Source of the DNA: Pseudomonadales bacterium
Lineage (GTDB): Bacteria > Pseudomonadota > Gammaproteobacteria > Pseudomonadales > Moraxellaceae
Assembly: GCA_013043915.1 (NCBI GenBank)
Contig: JABEVH010000260.1
Coordinates: 1-5,461 of the forward strand
Length of the DNA: 5,461 nucleotides
Direction of reading: 5' to 3'
The notes beneath the pieces are model-generated. The model was not told the origin of the DNA and made no database searches. It saw only the letters and a list, made by a program, of their open reading frames with translations. Of this stretch, positions 1-5,461 are shown one piece after another. The first letter of the stretch is position 1; each line of letters starts with the position of its first letter. The translations under genes and the position numbers were made by a program.

Positions 1-1397
1 GCCGACTCCTCATCAAGCAATCGGTCAATCACACGCTGGCTGGCTATCACCATAAACCCACCCGCAGCATCATAAGCTCGTGCTTCTCGTAAAATTTCCC
101 GGAAAATCTCATTACAGACAGTTTCGGCACTTTTGACACTTCCCCTCCCCTCGCAGGTAGGGCAGTTCTCACAAAGGATATGTTCCAGAGATTCACGATT
201 GCGCTTGCGCGTCATCTCAACCAAACCTAACTCAGAAACCTGAGTAATTTGGGTCTTGGCATGATCTCGTTCCAACATTCGTTCCAATGTACGTAAAACG
301 TGGGTGCGGTGGCCATCCTCCTGCATATCGATAAAATCAATAATGATAATACCGCCCAAATTACGCAATCGTAACTGACGAGCAATGACATGCGTTGCTT
401 CCAGATTGGTTTTAAATACCGTCTCTTCCAGGGAACGGTGCCCTACATATGAACCCGTATTCACATCAATCGTGGTCATGGCCTCGGTCTGATCAATAAT
501 CAGATAGCCACCCGATTTAAGTTGAACCTTGCGTGACAATGCTTTTTGCAGATCTTCCTCAACGTCATAGAGTTCAAAGATAGGCCTTTCACCCGGATAA
601 TGTTCCAGTTTTGAGAGCGCCGAGGGTACAAACGTGTTCATGAATGTCTGTAATTTGGTGTAGGTTTCGCGTGAATCAATACGTATGCGTGCCACCCGAT
701 CACTGTCCAGATCACGAACTGCGCGACTGGTCAGCGGCAAATCTTCATAAATACATGCAGGATGAGAAATACGTTGCGACGACGAACCTACTTGTTGCCA
801 AATCTTGCGTAAAAAAAGAATATCTCGCTGCAGCTCTTCGATGTCAGCAATGCCTTCTGCGGCTGTACGGACGATAAAATGCCCGCCCAAGGTCGTATCT
901 TGATCCTGTAGTGTCTGTAACAAAGACCTCAAACGCTGACGCTCAGCCTCATCTTCTATGCGTTGTGATACTCCTGAGTTCGTGGCATAGGGCATAAAAA
1001 CCAGATACCGGGCTGCCAGGGAAATTTCAGCACTTAAACGAGCTCCTTTGCTACCTATCATGTCCTTGATAACCTGAACCGTCAGTATCTGTCCTTCATG
1101 CAATAGCTCCTGCACAGGGGGATGGGTACGTAACTCCGTGTCATGAGTTTTGCTAGGCCAAAGTAAATCACTGGCATGTATAAACGCCGTCCGGGGCAAT
1201 CCGATGTCAAGAAAAGCAGCCTGCATGCCTGGAAGCACACGAACGACCCGTCCTTGGTAGATATTACCTACCAAACCGCGGCGAGCCATGCGTTCCAAAT
1301 AAAACTCCTGAACCACCCCATTTTCGATTAATGCAACCCTCACTTCCATAGGATTCACATTGATAAGGAGTTCATCCGTACTGGGACTGATCTGCAT
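1..1397 (-). CDS. rng: Ribonuclease G (CafA), 3' end cut by window edge
   Basis: Endoribonuclease of the RNase E/G family. In E. coli it matures the 5' end of 16S rRNA and degrades some mRNAs in the cytoplasm. About 465 codons are visible, against 489 residues in E. coli RNase G, so only the C-terminal tail is missing. The start MQISPSTDELLINVNPME resembles the family N-terminus. An S1-type RNA-binding domain spans about residues 38-125 (GNIYQGRVVRVLPGMQAAF). The DNase I-like catalytic core has the metal-binding aspartates D311 (TTIDVNTG) and D354 (IIIDFIDM). A zinc-link CPTC follows at residues 412-415. There is no sign of the long C-terminal scaffold of RNase E, because the match follows RNase G to the edge. 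The ATG at 1397 has a strong Shine-Dalgarno site six bases upstream and overlaps the end of maf by 26 bases, so it is the last visible gene of the mre operon. No frameshift was seen. Confidence 0.97.
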   Translation of the reverse strand, partial: MQISPSTDELLINVNPMEVRVALIENGVVQEFYLERMARRGLVGNIYQGRVVRVLPGMQAAFLDIGLPRTAFIHASDLLWPSKTHDTELRTHPPVQELLHEGQILTVQVIKDMIGSKGARLSAEISLAARYLVFMPYATNSGVSQRIEDEAERQRLRSLLQTLQDQDTTLGGHFIVRTAAEGIADIEELQRDILFLRKIWQQVGSSSQRISHPACIYEDLPLTSRAVRDLDSDRVARIRIDSRETYTKLQTFMNTFVPSALSKLEHYPGERPIFELYDVEEDLQKALSRKVQLKSGGYLIIDQTEAMTTIDVNTGSYVGHRSLEETVFKTNLEATHVIARQLRLRNLGGIIIIDFIDMQEDGHRTHVLRTLERMLERDHAKTQITQVSELGLVEMTRKRNRESLEHILCENCPTCEGRGSVKSAETVCNEIFREILREARAYDAAGGFMVIASQRVIDRLLDEES

Positions 1398-1980
1398 GCC
1401 TATCCTCCCAGATGGCTACGTCAAACTCTCTAAGGAGTTGCACGGTTTCTGCCAGTGGCAAACCTACTACGTTGCTGTAGCTGCCTTCAATCGCCCTAAC
1501 CAAGACTCCACCGCGTCCCTGGATGGCATAACCACCTGCCTTATCGACAGGTTCGCCGCTGGCCCAATAAGCTCTCATCTGAGCCTCATCCATACCCGTC
1601 ATCAACACCCGGGTGCGCACAGTACATTGCTTTTCAACCAGGCCTTGAGCCACACATACCGACGTCCACACCTCATGCCAGCGCCCTCCCATGCGCTGCC
1701 ACAAGTCACGAGCTTGCGAGAAATCAGCCGGCTTACCACATAGTATGTCATCAATAACCACCGTGGTATCAGCGGCAATAACCACGATCTGATCTTCCAC
1801 TTGAGCACGTATATAGGCATTCTTTTCACGTGCCAATCTGGCAACATAATCCTGTGCAATTTCTCCAGGTTGTACTGACTCATCAATACCTGCCACTCTG
1901 ACCATAGGTTGTAGCCCACAATCCTGCAACAAACTCAGACGCCGTGGCGATCCTGATGCCAAAACCAATGCTACCGGCAT
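1372..1980 (-). CDS. maf: Maf-family nucleoside triphosphate pyrophosphatase (YhdE type)
   Basis: A 202-residue cytoplasmic Maf protein. Family members hydrolyse nucleoside triphosphates to monophosphate and pyrophosphate. The YhdE branch prefers dTTP, UTP and modified pyrimidines, and overexpression is linked to septation arrest. The hallmark N-terminal motif LASGSPRR is at residues 7-14. REK is at 51-53, the catalytic-site aspartate is D71 in AADTTVV, and GKP is at 82-84. HEVWTSV follows at 102-108, then DKAGGYAIQG at 146-155 and the C-terminal SYSNVVGLPLAET at 167-179. The AADTTVV form, rather than the SDQV form of the YceF branch, places it with YhdE (inference). An upstream in-frame ATG at 2025 would add 15 unrelated residues. 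The ATG at 1980 is chosen because it follows GGAGGT by five bases, begins the conserved MPVALVLASGSPRR, and overlaps the mreD stop by one base (TGATG). The last dozen residues form a charged, poorly conserved tail that overlaps rng. E. coli YhdE is 197 residues, so the length is normal. Confidence 0.95.
   Translation of the reverse strand: MPVALVLASGSPRRLSLLQDCGLQPMVRVAGIDESVQPGEIAQDYVARLAREKNAYIRAQVEDQIVVIAADTTVVIDDILCGKPADFSQARDLWQRMGGRWHEVWTSVCVAQGLVEKQCTVRTRVLMTGMDEAQMRAYWASGEPVDKAGGYAIQGRGGVLVRAIEGSYSNVVGLPLAETVQLLREFDVAIWEDRHADQSQYG
1404..1409 (-). promoter_or_regulatory. Shine-Dalgarno site of rng inside maf
   Basis: GGGAGG on the minus strand lies six bases before the rng ATG at 1397. 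It sits inside the last codons of maf. This fixes the rng start and suggests that ribosomes finishing maf can reinitiate at rng. Confidence 0.8.
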
Positions 1981-2444
1981 CAGCGACCTCCATATCGGCG
2001 CATCAGCACCACAAGCATGGGCCAAGCCAGTGCAGAGCTTAGAACAGGCAAGACATACAAAACATCATGGTCGCTATAAGATACTATATTGAGTACCAGC
2101 CAGTTCACACCACGAAATATCACAGCGAGCACTGCGACCAGTGTGCTGGTCTGCCACAGGGAAAATACCCGGGTACGCCGGCCATATTGAGCAGCCGCCC
2201 AAACAACGATGCACAAGCTAAGCGTGTGGACACCCATAGGGGTCCCCGTTTGCACATCTAGCAACAGCCCGAGCACAAAAGTGAAGGACAGCGATTGCCC
2301 CAAGGGGTGCAAAGCCCAATAGATCAGGACCAGCATCACCCAATCAGGTCGCCATAGTCCAATAAGTGGAGGTAGCGGCCAAGACCCCAGTACCAGGGCC
2401 AGAAAAAAACTCAGTAATTTGACAAACCAGATCCGCTTAACCAT
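1980..2444 (-). CDS. mreD: Rod shape-determining membrane protein MreD
   Basis: A 154-residue integral inner-membrane protein, close to the 162 residues of E. coli MreD. It belongs to the Mre/Rod elongasome that guides side-wall peptidoglycan synthesis together with MreB, MreC, RodA and PBP2. Hydrophobic segments are visible at about residues 5-24, 35-46, 52-63, 72-88, 95-121 and 127-147, so five or six membrane spans are likely. The family pattern is present: RPDWVMLVLIYWAL at 32-45, then GLLLDVQTGTPMGVH at 59-73. An arginine-containing basic end (RRYGGR) lies after the last span. The reading frame is open back to 2549, but the ATG at 2444 is chosen. It starts the hydrophobic protein with MVKRIW, it overlaps the mreC stop by 8 bases, and AGGG lies eight bases upstream. 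The upstream extension is basic and overlaps the conserved end of mreC, so it is not credible. Identity rests on context and topology as much as on motifs, as MreD diverges fast. Confidence 0.93.
   Translation of the reverse strand: MVKRIWFVKLLSFFLALVLGSWPLPPLIGLWRPDWVMLVLIYWALHPLGQSLSFTFVLGLLLDVQTGTPMGVHTLSLCIVVWAAAQYGRRTRVFSLWQTSTLVAVLAVIFRGVNWLVLNIVSYSDHDVLYVLPVLSSALAWPMLVVLMRRYGGR
1986..1991 (-). promoter_or_regulatory. Shine-Dalgarno site of maf
   Basis: GGAGGT on the minus strand is five bases before the ATG at 1980 and lies within the final codons of mreD. It supports the short Maf start over the in-frame ATG at 2025 and suggests translational coupling to mreD. Confidence 0.8.
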
Positions 2445-3288
2445 GCCCGGCACCCTGAAGGTGTGACGGCCGGCTAAATAACAATAAGACATGCGAGCTG
2501 CGGTCAATTTCTGCAACCGGAGCCGCACTGACCGCAGCAAAATCTCCACCTGATTTACGATTGACGCGAAGGACCCTGGCTACTGGGTAGCCAAAAGGGT
2601 AAATCTCGCCTAAACCTGAGGTCACCAGGAGATCTCCAGGGCGAACATCGGCTGATGGTGGGACATAGAGTACGTTGAGTTTATCTAAAGCTCCGTAGCC
2701 GGCAACCACGGCACGCACACCGGTACGATTAATAACCACGGGCACCGACGCAAGAGGATCGGCGACCAGCAGCACCCTGGAGGTGTACTGGCCGACCTGC
2801 AAGACCTGACCCATGATGCCGTGAGCATCCAGAACGGGTTGACCCACATAAACATCATCGGCGTAGCCTTTATTCAGATACGCAATACGTCGTAAAGGAT
2901 TCGGATCCAATCCTACGATTTCACAAACAAGAATGCGCCCATCCACCACCACATTGGAGTTCATCAGGCCAAGTAGACGAGCATTTTCTGCTGCTACTGC
3001 TGCATATTTTTGCAGCCTGCCTTGCAGTACCAACATCTCTGCGCGCAAGGTATTATTTTCTCGCTGCAAATCCGATCTGGACAGCGATGCATCATCCATC
3101 CAGTCTGCAGCCAGCGCGGGCAGTTCCATGATGCTATATACAGGCAGCAAAGCTACATCTATGCTGCGCCGAACGACTTTCATCTCAGAAAGGCGCTGGT
3201 CAGCGACCAGCAGAGCTAAGGACAAAACCACACAGATGAGCAAAGGCCCCAGGGTGCTGCGGCGTCTTGCAAACAGCATGTCGTCCAT
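2437..3288 (-). CDS. mreC: Rod shape-determining protein MreC
   Basis: Bitopic inner-membrane protein whose periplasmic part activates PBP2/RodA and links the cytoplasmic MreB scaffold to cell-wall synthesis. The product is 283 residues. A short cytoplasmic stretch ends in RRR at 8-10, followed by one membrane segment at about 14-30. A coiled coil at about 70-108 (SDLQRENNTLRAEM) follows, then the two beta-barrel domains. These show GLDPNP at 126-131, GQPVLDAHGIMGQV at 149-162, RVLLVADPLASVPVVINR at 171-188, and GDLLVTSGLGEIYPFGYPVA at 218-237. Three in-frame starts are possible: TTG 3291, ATG 3288 and ATG 3279. ATG 3288 is preferred because GAGGG lies nine bases upstream; ATG 3279 would give MLFARRR, as in Pseudomonas homologues. 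The protein lacks the Pro/Gln-rich C-terminal tail found in some relatives (E. coli MreC is 367 residues) and ends soon after the second barrel with HLQGAGHG. Confidence 0.96.
   Translation of the reverse strand: MDDMLFARRRSTLGPLLICVVLSLALLVADQRLSEMKVVRRSIDVALLPVYSIMELPALAADWMDDASLSRSDLQRENNTLRAEMLVLQGRLQKYAAVAAENARLLGLMNSNVVVDGRILVCEIVGLDPNPLRRIAYLNKGYADDVYVGQPVLDAHGIMGQVLQVGQYTSRVLLVADPLASVPVVINRTGVRAVVAGYGALDKLNVLYVPPSADVRPGDLLVTSGLGEIYPFGYPVARVLRVNRKSGGDFAAVSAAPVAEIDRSSHVLLLFSRPSHLQGAGHG
2453..2456 (-). promoter_or_regulatory. Weak Shine-Dalgarno site of mreD
   Basis: AGGG on the minus strand, eight bases before the mreD ATG at 2444 and inside the last codons of mreC. It is weak, so reinitiation from the overlapping mreC stop probably contributes (inference). 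Confidence 0.45.
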
Positions 3289-3295
3289 CAACCAG

Positions 3296-3302
3296 CACCC
3301 TC
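3296..3302 (-). promoter_or_regulatory. Shine-Dalgarno site of mreC
   Basis: GAGGGTG on the minus strand lies in the 35-base gap between mreB and mreC. From GAGGG to the ATG at 3288 is nine bases, while the ATG at 3279 would be eighteen bases away. This favours 3288. An almost identical AGGGTGC is found before mreD at 2450-2456. Confidence 0.6.
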
Positions 3303-3323
3303 AGAGCTTCCGCAACTTGACAC

Positions 3324-4361
3324 TTACTCAACAAAAAGCATGTCGTAGGCTGGATTATCCATAAACTCCAGCGCCCTACCTCCACCACGAGCCACACAAG
3401 TCAACGGATCCTCAGCCACAATGACAGGCAGCCCCGTCTCTTTGCTAAGCAGCTTATCCAAATCACGCAACAAAGCTCCACCGCCCGTCAGCACCATGCC
3501 TCGCTCAGCGATATCGGCCGACAACTCAGCCGGGGTTTGTTCCAAGGCACTCTTGACGGCAGTAACAATACCCGTCAGAGGATCCTGAATAGCTCCGAGT
3601 ATCTCATCGGAGTTTAGCGTAAAGGAACGTGGCACTCCTTCAGCCAGATGGCGACCTCTGACTTCAATCTCGCGCAAAGCTCCACCAGGAAACGCCGTAC
3701 CAATTTCCTGTTTAATGCGCTCGGCGGTGGACTCACCGATCAGGCAACCATGCGCGCGACGGACGTAAGAGACAATACATTCATCAAACAAATCGCCACC
3801 AATGCGCACAGAATCCGAATAGACGGCTCCTGATAACGAAATAACCGCAATCTCCGTCGTCCCGCCACCAATATCGACCACCATCGAACCACAGGCCTGC
3901 TCGACAGGTAATCCAGCTCCTATCGCCGCCGCCATGGGTTCTTCGATCAATCTGGCTTCACGGGCTCCCGCCTCGGTTACAGATTCACGAATGGCTCGGC
4001 GCTCCACCAGCGTAGATTTGCAAGGCACACATACGAGAACTCGTGGACTTGGCGGGAAGAAACCTTTTTCATGTACTTTCTTGATAAAATGCTGCAGCAT
4101 TTTCTCAGTCACTTCAAAGTCAGCGATAACGCCGTCCTTCAAGGGTCGTATAGCTGAGATATTGCCCGGTGTACGACCTAGCATGCGCTTGGCGTCAACA
4201 CCTACAGCAGCTACTGTTTTTGTAGCACCGCTTTGCCTGATAGCCACCACCGACGGCTCATTCAATACAATGCCACGGTCTGGCACATAAATGAGGGTGT
4301 TGGCGGTGCCGAGATCAATAGCCAGATCCTGGGAGAAAAATCCGCGCAAAAATTTAAACAT
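3324..4361 (-). CDS. mreB: Rod shape-determining actin homologue MreB
   Basis: Cytoplasmic, membrane-bound bacterial actin that polymerises on ATP and directs elongation of rod cells. It has 345 residues, against 347 in E. coli, and is close to full-length identity in pattern. MFKFLRGFF at 1-9 is the expected amphipathic membrane-binding helix. Phosphate-1 motif DLGTANTLIY is at 16-25. TPGNISAIRPLKDGVIADF, a highly conserved stretch, is at 64-82. The catalytic glutamate E140 is in IEEPMAAAIG. Phosphate-2 motif VVDIGGGTTE is at 161-170, and the adenosine motif LTGGGALLRDLD is at 291-302. DPLTCVARGGGRALE at 318-332 is conserved, while the last dozen residues (DNPAYDMLFVE) vary. CVPCKST at 111-117 is the form I recall from Pseudomonas, where E. 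coli has CVPVGAT. The ATG at 4361 is secure: an in-frame TAA lies six codons upstream and the helix starts there. No Shine-Dalgarno site precedes it. It heads the mreBCD-maf-rng operon, with mreC 35 bases downstream. Confidence 0.98.
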   Translation of the reverse strand: MFKFLRGFFSQDLAIDLGTANTLIYVPDRGIVLNEPSVVAIRQSGATKTVAAVGVDAKRMLGRTPGNISAIRPLKDGVIADFEVTEKMLQHFIKKVHEKGFFPPSPRVLVCVPCKSTLVERRAIRESVTEAGAREARLIEEPMAAAIGAGLPVEQACGSMVVDIGGGTTEIAVISLSGAVYSDSVRIGGDLFDECIVSYVRRAHGCLIGESTAERIKQEIGTAFPGGALREIEVRGRHLAEGVPRSFTLNSDEILGAIQDPLTGIVTAVKSALEQTPAELSADIAERGMVLTGGGALLRDLDKLLSKETGLPVIVAEDPLTCVARGGGRALEFMDNPAYDMLFVE

Positions 4362-4378
4362 GGAGAGGAGAAACCCGA
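4362..4378 (-). promoter_or_regulatory. Pyrimidine-rich mreB translation-initiation region without Shine-Dalgarno
   Basis: On the mRNA strand the bases immediately before the mreB ATG read TTTCTCCTCTCC, an almost pure C/T run with no purine-rich site at any useful distance. The start codon itself is secure. Pyrimidine tracts near start codons can be bound by ribosomal protein S1, so S1-assisted initiation is plausible, but this is inference. Confidence 0.55.
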
Positions 4379-4450
4379 GTTAGATTCAAAATTCAATGTG
4401 GGCAGGAGAGTAAAGCTGATCCGGCCCGTCCCCTAGGCGAAACGTACTGT

Positions 4451-4479
4451 AATCAAAAGCCCCTCTTTGGGCAAGTCAA
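4451..4479 (-). promoter_or_regulatory. Candidate sigma-70 promoter for the mreB operon
   Basis: On the minus strand TTGACT (4479-4474, five of six to the -35 consensus) is followed after 17 bases by TTGATT (4456-4451, three of six to the -10 consensus). Spacing is ideal but the -10 is poor. Transcription would start near 4444 and give an mreB leader of about 80 bases. Tentative: based only on hexamer matching. Confidence 0.3.
4459..4472. repeat. Small inverted repeat (GCCC / GGGC)
   Basis: Four-base arms GCCC (4459-4462) and GGGC (4469-4472) enclose a six-base loop. Read on the minus strand, the second arm is followed by TTTT, giving it the look of a very short intrinsic terminator upstream of mreB. 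The stem is too short to be convincing, and it lies in the spacer of the candidate mreB promoter. Confidence 0.25.
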
Positions 4480-4483
4480 CAAG

Positions 4484-4489
4484 TATGAT
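4484..4489 (+). promoter_or_regulatory. Candidate -10 element for gatCA
   Basis: TATGAT matches five of six bases of the sigma-70 -10 consensus and lies in the A/T-rich part of the intergenic region. It would give a leader of about 40 bases for gatC. No good -35 hexamer is found at 16-18 bases upstream, and there is no TGn extension, so the call is weak. Confidence 0.25.
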
Positions 4490-4526
4490 AACGTGCATAT
4501 TTTGATGTGTAATTGCTTAAACCTGT

Positions 4527-4530
4527 GGAG
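4527..4530 (+). promoter_or_regulatory. Shine-Dalgarno site of gatC
   Basis: GGAG is six bases before the ATG at 4537. It decides the start over the in-frame TTG at 4513, which has no such site and would add eight residues not seen in GatC homologues. Confidence 0.7.
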
Positions 4531-4536
4531 TTTGAC

Positions 4537-4824
4537 ATGGCTCTGGATGCCAAAGCCCTACATAATATCGCTCACTTGGCCCGTCTTGACATGACGGAAC
4601 AGGATGTTGTCGTCTATCAAAACAGCCTGAACGCTATTCTTACCATGATAGACAGCATGCAGGCCATCGATACGAAAGTCATAGCTCCCATGGCGCACCC
4701 CCTCGATGCAACCCAGCCGCTGCGCCATGATGTTGTCACTGAAACCAACCAGCGTGAACTTTATCAAACGCTTGCCCCGGCCACCGAGCAAGGCTTGTAC
4801 CTTGTACCTCGCGTCATAGAATAG
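4537..4824 (+). CDS. gatC: Aspartyl/glutamyl-tRNA(Asn/Gln) amidotransferase subunit C
   Basis: Small subunit of the heterotrimeric GatCAB enzyme, which converts Glu-tRNA(Gln) to Gln-tRNA(Gln) or Asp-tRNA(Asn) to Asn-tRNA(Asn) using glutamine-derived ammonia and ATP. GatC wraps the GatA-GatB interface and stabilises the complex; it has no catalytic residues. The product has 95 residues, the usual length. The N-terminal helix carries the family signature IAHLARLDM at 11-19. LNAILTMIDSMQAIDT at 31-46 and the loop PMAHPLDATQPLR at 51-63 follow. The conserved end is GLYLVPRVIE at 86-95. It is the first gene of a plus-strand operon, eight bases before gatA and divergent from mreB. In pseudomonads, which as a rule have GlnRS but no AsnRS, the main product would be Asn-tRNA; whether that holds here depends on synthetase genes outside the window. 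Confidence 0.96.
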   Translation: MALDAKALHNIAHLARLDMTEQDVVVYQNSLNAILTMIDSMQAIDTKVIAPMAHPLDATQPLRHDVVTETNQRELYQTLAPATEQGLYLVPRVIE

Positions 4825-4826
4825 GA
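4823..4826 (+). promoter_or_regulatory. Shine-Dalgarno site of gatA overlapping gatC stop
   Basis: AGGA shares two bases with the gatC TAG stop codon and stands six bases before the gatA ATG. The arrangement places the terminating ribosome directly at the next start, in keeping with equal production of complex subunits. Confidence 0.6.
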
Positions 4827-4832
4827 TTTTTC

Positions 4833-5461
4833 ATGCATCTGCTTACACTTGCCGAGATGTCCCATGGCCTGGAAGTCGGCCAGTTTTCCAGCTTGGAGCT
4901 GACCCAGCACTTCCTGGATCGTATTGCCCGTCTGGATCCACAGCTCAACAGCTTTGTTACCGTCACCCCTGAGCGCGCCCTGGAACAGGCCAAGGCGGCT
5001 GATGCCTCACGTGCTCAGGGCAAATCATCCCCATTAACAGGCATCCCCCTGGCCCAAAAGGATATTTTCTGCACTCAGGGTGTGAGGACATCCTGCGGTT
5101 CACGCATGCTGGATAACTTTATCGCCCCTTACGATGCCCATATCGTGCAACGCTGCGATGCTGCAGGCATGGTCATGCTGGGCAAGACCAATATGGACGA
5201 GTTTGCCATGGGCTCTTCCAATGAAACCAGTTACTACGGCGCTGTTCATAATCCTTGGGATTGCTCACGCGTGCCTGGCGGCTCAAGCGGCGGCTCAGCA
5301 GCTGCCGTGGCGGCTCGACTGGCTCCCGCAGCCACGGGCACCGACACCGGTGGCTCCATTCGTCAACCTGCAGCGCTTTGCGGACTTACAGGACTAAAAC
5401 CAACTTATGGGCGGGTATCGCGCTGGGGTATGATCGCCTTTGCCTCCAGCCTGGATCAAGC
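4833..5461 (+). CDS. gatA: Aspartyl/glutamyl-tRNA(Asn/Gln) amidotransferase subunit A, N-terminal part
   Basis: Glutaminase subunit of GatCAB, an amidase-signature enzyme that frees ammonia from glutamine and channels it to GatB. The window holds 209 complete codons of a protein normally near 480-490 residues; the right edge cuts it. The N-terminal helical part (LTLAEMSHGL) leads into the amidase fold. The full Ser-cisSer-Lys triad is visible: K76 in LAQKDIF, cis-serine S151 in GGSSGGSAAAVA (149-160), and nucleophile S175 in GTDTGGSIRQPA (169-180). The spacings of 75 and 24 residues are those of the family. GLKPTYGRVSRWGM at 187-200 is also typical of GatA rather than other amidases. The ATG at 4833 follows AGGA at 4823-4826, which overlaps the gatC stop codon, so the two genes are probably translationally coupled. 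gatB is expected next. Confidence 0.97.
   Translation, partial: MHLLTLAEMSHGLEVGQFSSLELTQHFLDRIARLDPQLNSFVTVTPERALEQAKAADASRAQGKSSPLTGIPLAQKDIFCTQGVRTSCGSRMLDNFIAPYDAHIVQRCDAAGMVMLGKTNMDEFAMGSSNETSYYGAVHNPWDCSRVPGGSSGGSAAAVAARLAPAATGTDTGGSIRQPAALCGLTGLKPTYGRVSRWGMIAFASSLDQ

Larger units (their letters stand above)
4362..4536. promoter_or_regulatory. Divergent mreB / gatC intergenic region
   Basis: A 175-base gap separates the divergent starts of mreB (minus) and gatC (plus) and must hold promoters for both the shape operon and the amidotransferase operon. Visible contents are a pyrimidine/purine tract next to mreB, a short direct repeat of ATTCAA at 4384-4396, a G/C-rich stretch at about 4420-4440, a small hairpin at 4459-4472, and an A/T-rich patch at 4481-4517. 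No tRNA, open reading frame or obvious large operator palindrome is present. Confidence 0.8.

Noticed and set aside
644..877. Plus-strand open frame with several cysteines
   Set aside because: It is antisense to the rng coding region. The cysteines come from complementary codons and form no recognisable metal-site pattern.
1360..1743. Plus-strand open frame of 127 codons antisense to maf
   Set aside because: It lies opposite the well-conserved Maf coding sequence, shows no recognisable domain, and has no supported ribosome site. It is a shadow frame.
3355..3363. DnaA-box-like TTATCCATA
   Set aside because: A single match with one mismatch to the usual TTATCCACA, inside the 3' end of mreB, without clustered boxes or an A/T-rich unwinding region.
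3934..4290. Plus-strand open frame of 118 codons antisense to mreB
   Set aside because: It is fully opposite the highly constrained MreB frame and has a composition expected from reading the complementary strand.
4455..4472. Intrinsic terminator reading toward mreB (GCCC-loop-GGGC then TTTT)
   Set aside because: The stem is only four base pairs and the T run four bases. No upstream gene on that strand would need termination there. It is kept only as a weak inverted repeat.
4558..4791. Minus-strand open frame antisense to gatC
   Set aside because: gatC is clearly the real gene, by full-length family match and a good start. The antisense frame has no features of its own.
1..5461. Possible novel system or mobile island in this window
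   Set aside because: All seven genes are recognised core genes in a conserved order, with even composition and no integrase, transposase, toxin-antitoxin, defence gene, long repeat or CRISPR array.

Overview
The window is a compact, conserved chromosomal block from a gammaproteobacterium, probably from the Pseudomonadales or a related lineage. Two things point there. The gene order rng-maf-mreD-mreC-mreB, divergent from gatC-gatA, matches the Pseudomonas arrangement as I remember it. The protein details also fit, including MreB with CVPCKST, a 95-residue GatC ending in YLVPRVIE, and a short MreC starting near MLFAR. Base composition looks balanced, near half G+C, and even across the window, which is lower than typical Pseudomonas. 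The genus cannot be fixed from sequence reading alone. No base composition break, mobile element, tRNA, rRNA or CRISPR array was seen.

Bases 1-4361 carry one minus-strand operon, transcribed right to left: mreB, mreC, mreD, maf (yhdE) and rng (cafA). mreB is followed by a 35-base gap, and after that every junction overlaps: mreC/mreD by 8 bases, mreD/maf by 1 base (TGATG), and maf/rng by 26 bases. rng runs off the left edge with about 465 codons visible and probably only a few dozen residues missing.

Bases 4362-4536 form a 175-base divergent intergenic region with candidate promoters for both directions. Bases 4537-5461 carry the plus-strand gatC-gatA pair, 8 bases apart, with gatA cut by the right edge. 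gatB is expected beyond it.

The left arm builds the elongasome scaffold: MreB filaments, periplasmic-linker MreC and membrane MreD. It is linked to Maf, a nucleotide pyrophosphatase associated with division arrest, and to RNase G, an rRNA-processing and mRNA-decay endonuclease. The right arm encodes two of the three subunits of the tRNA-dependent amidotransferase, which completes Gln-tRNA or Asn-tRNA synthesis.

All genes appear intact apart from the two cut by the edges. I did not find a previously undescribed system. The points worth a second look are the start region of mreB, which lacks a Shine-Dalgarno sequence, the overlap chain, and the interleaved promoter region.
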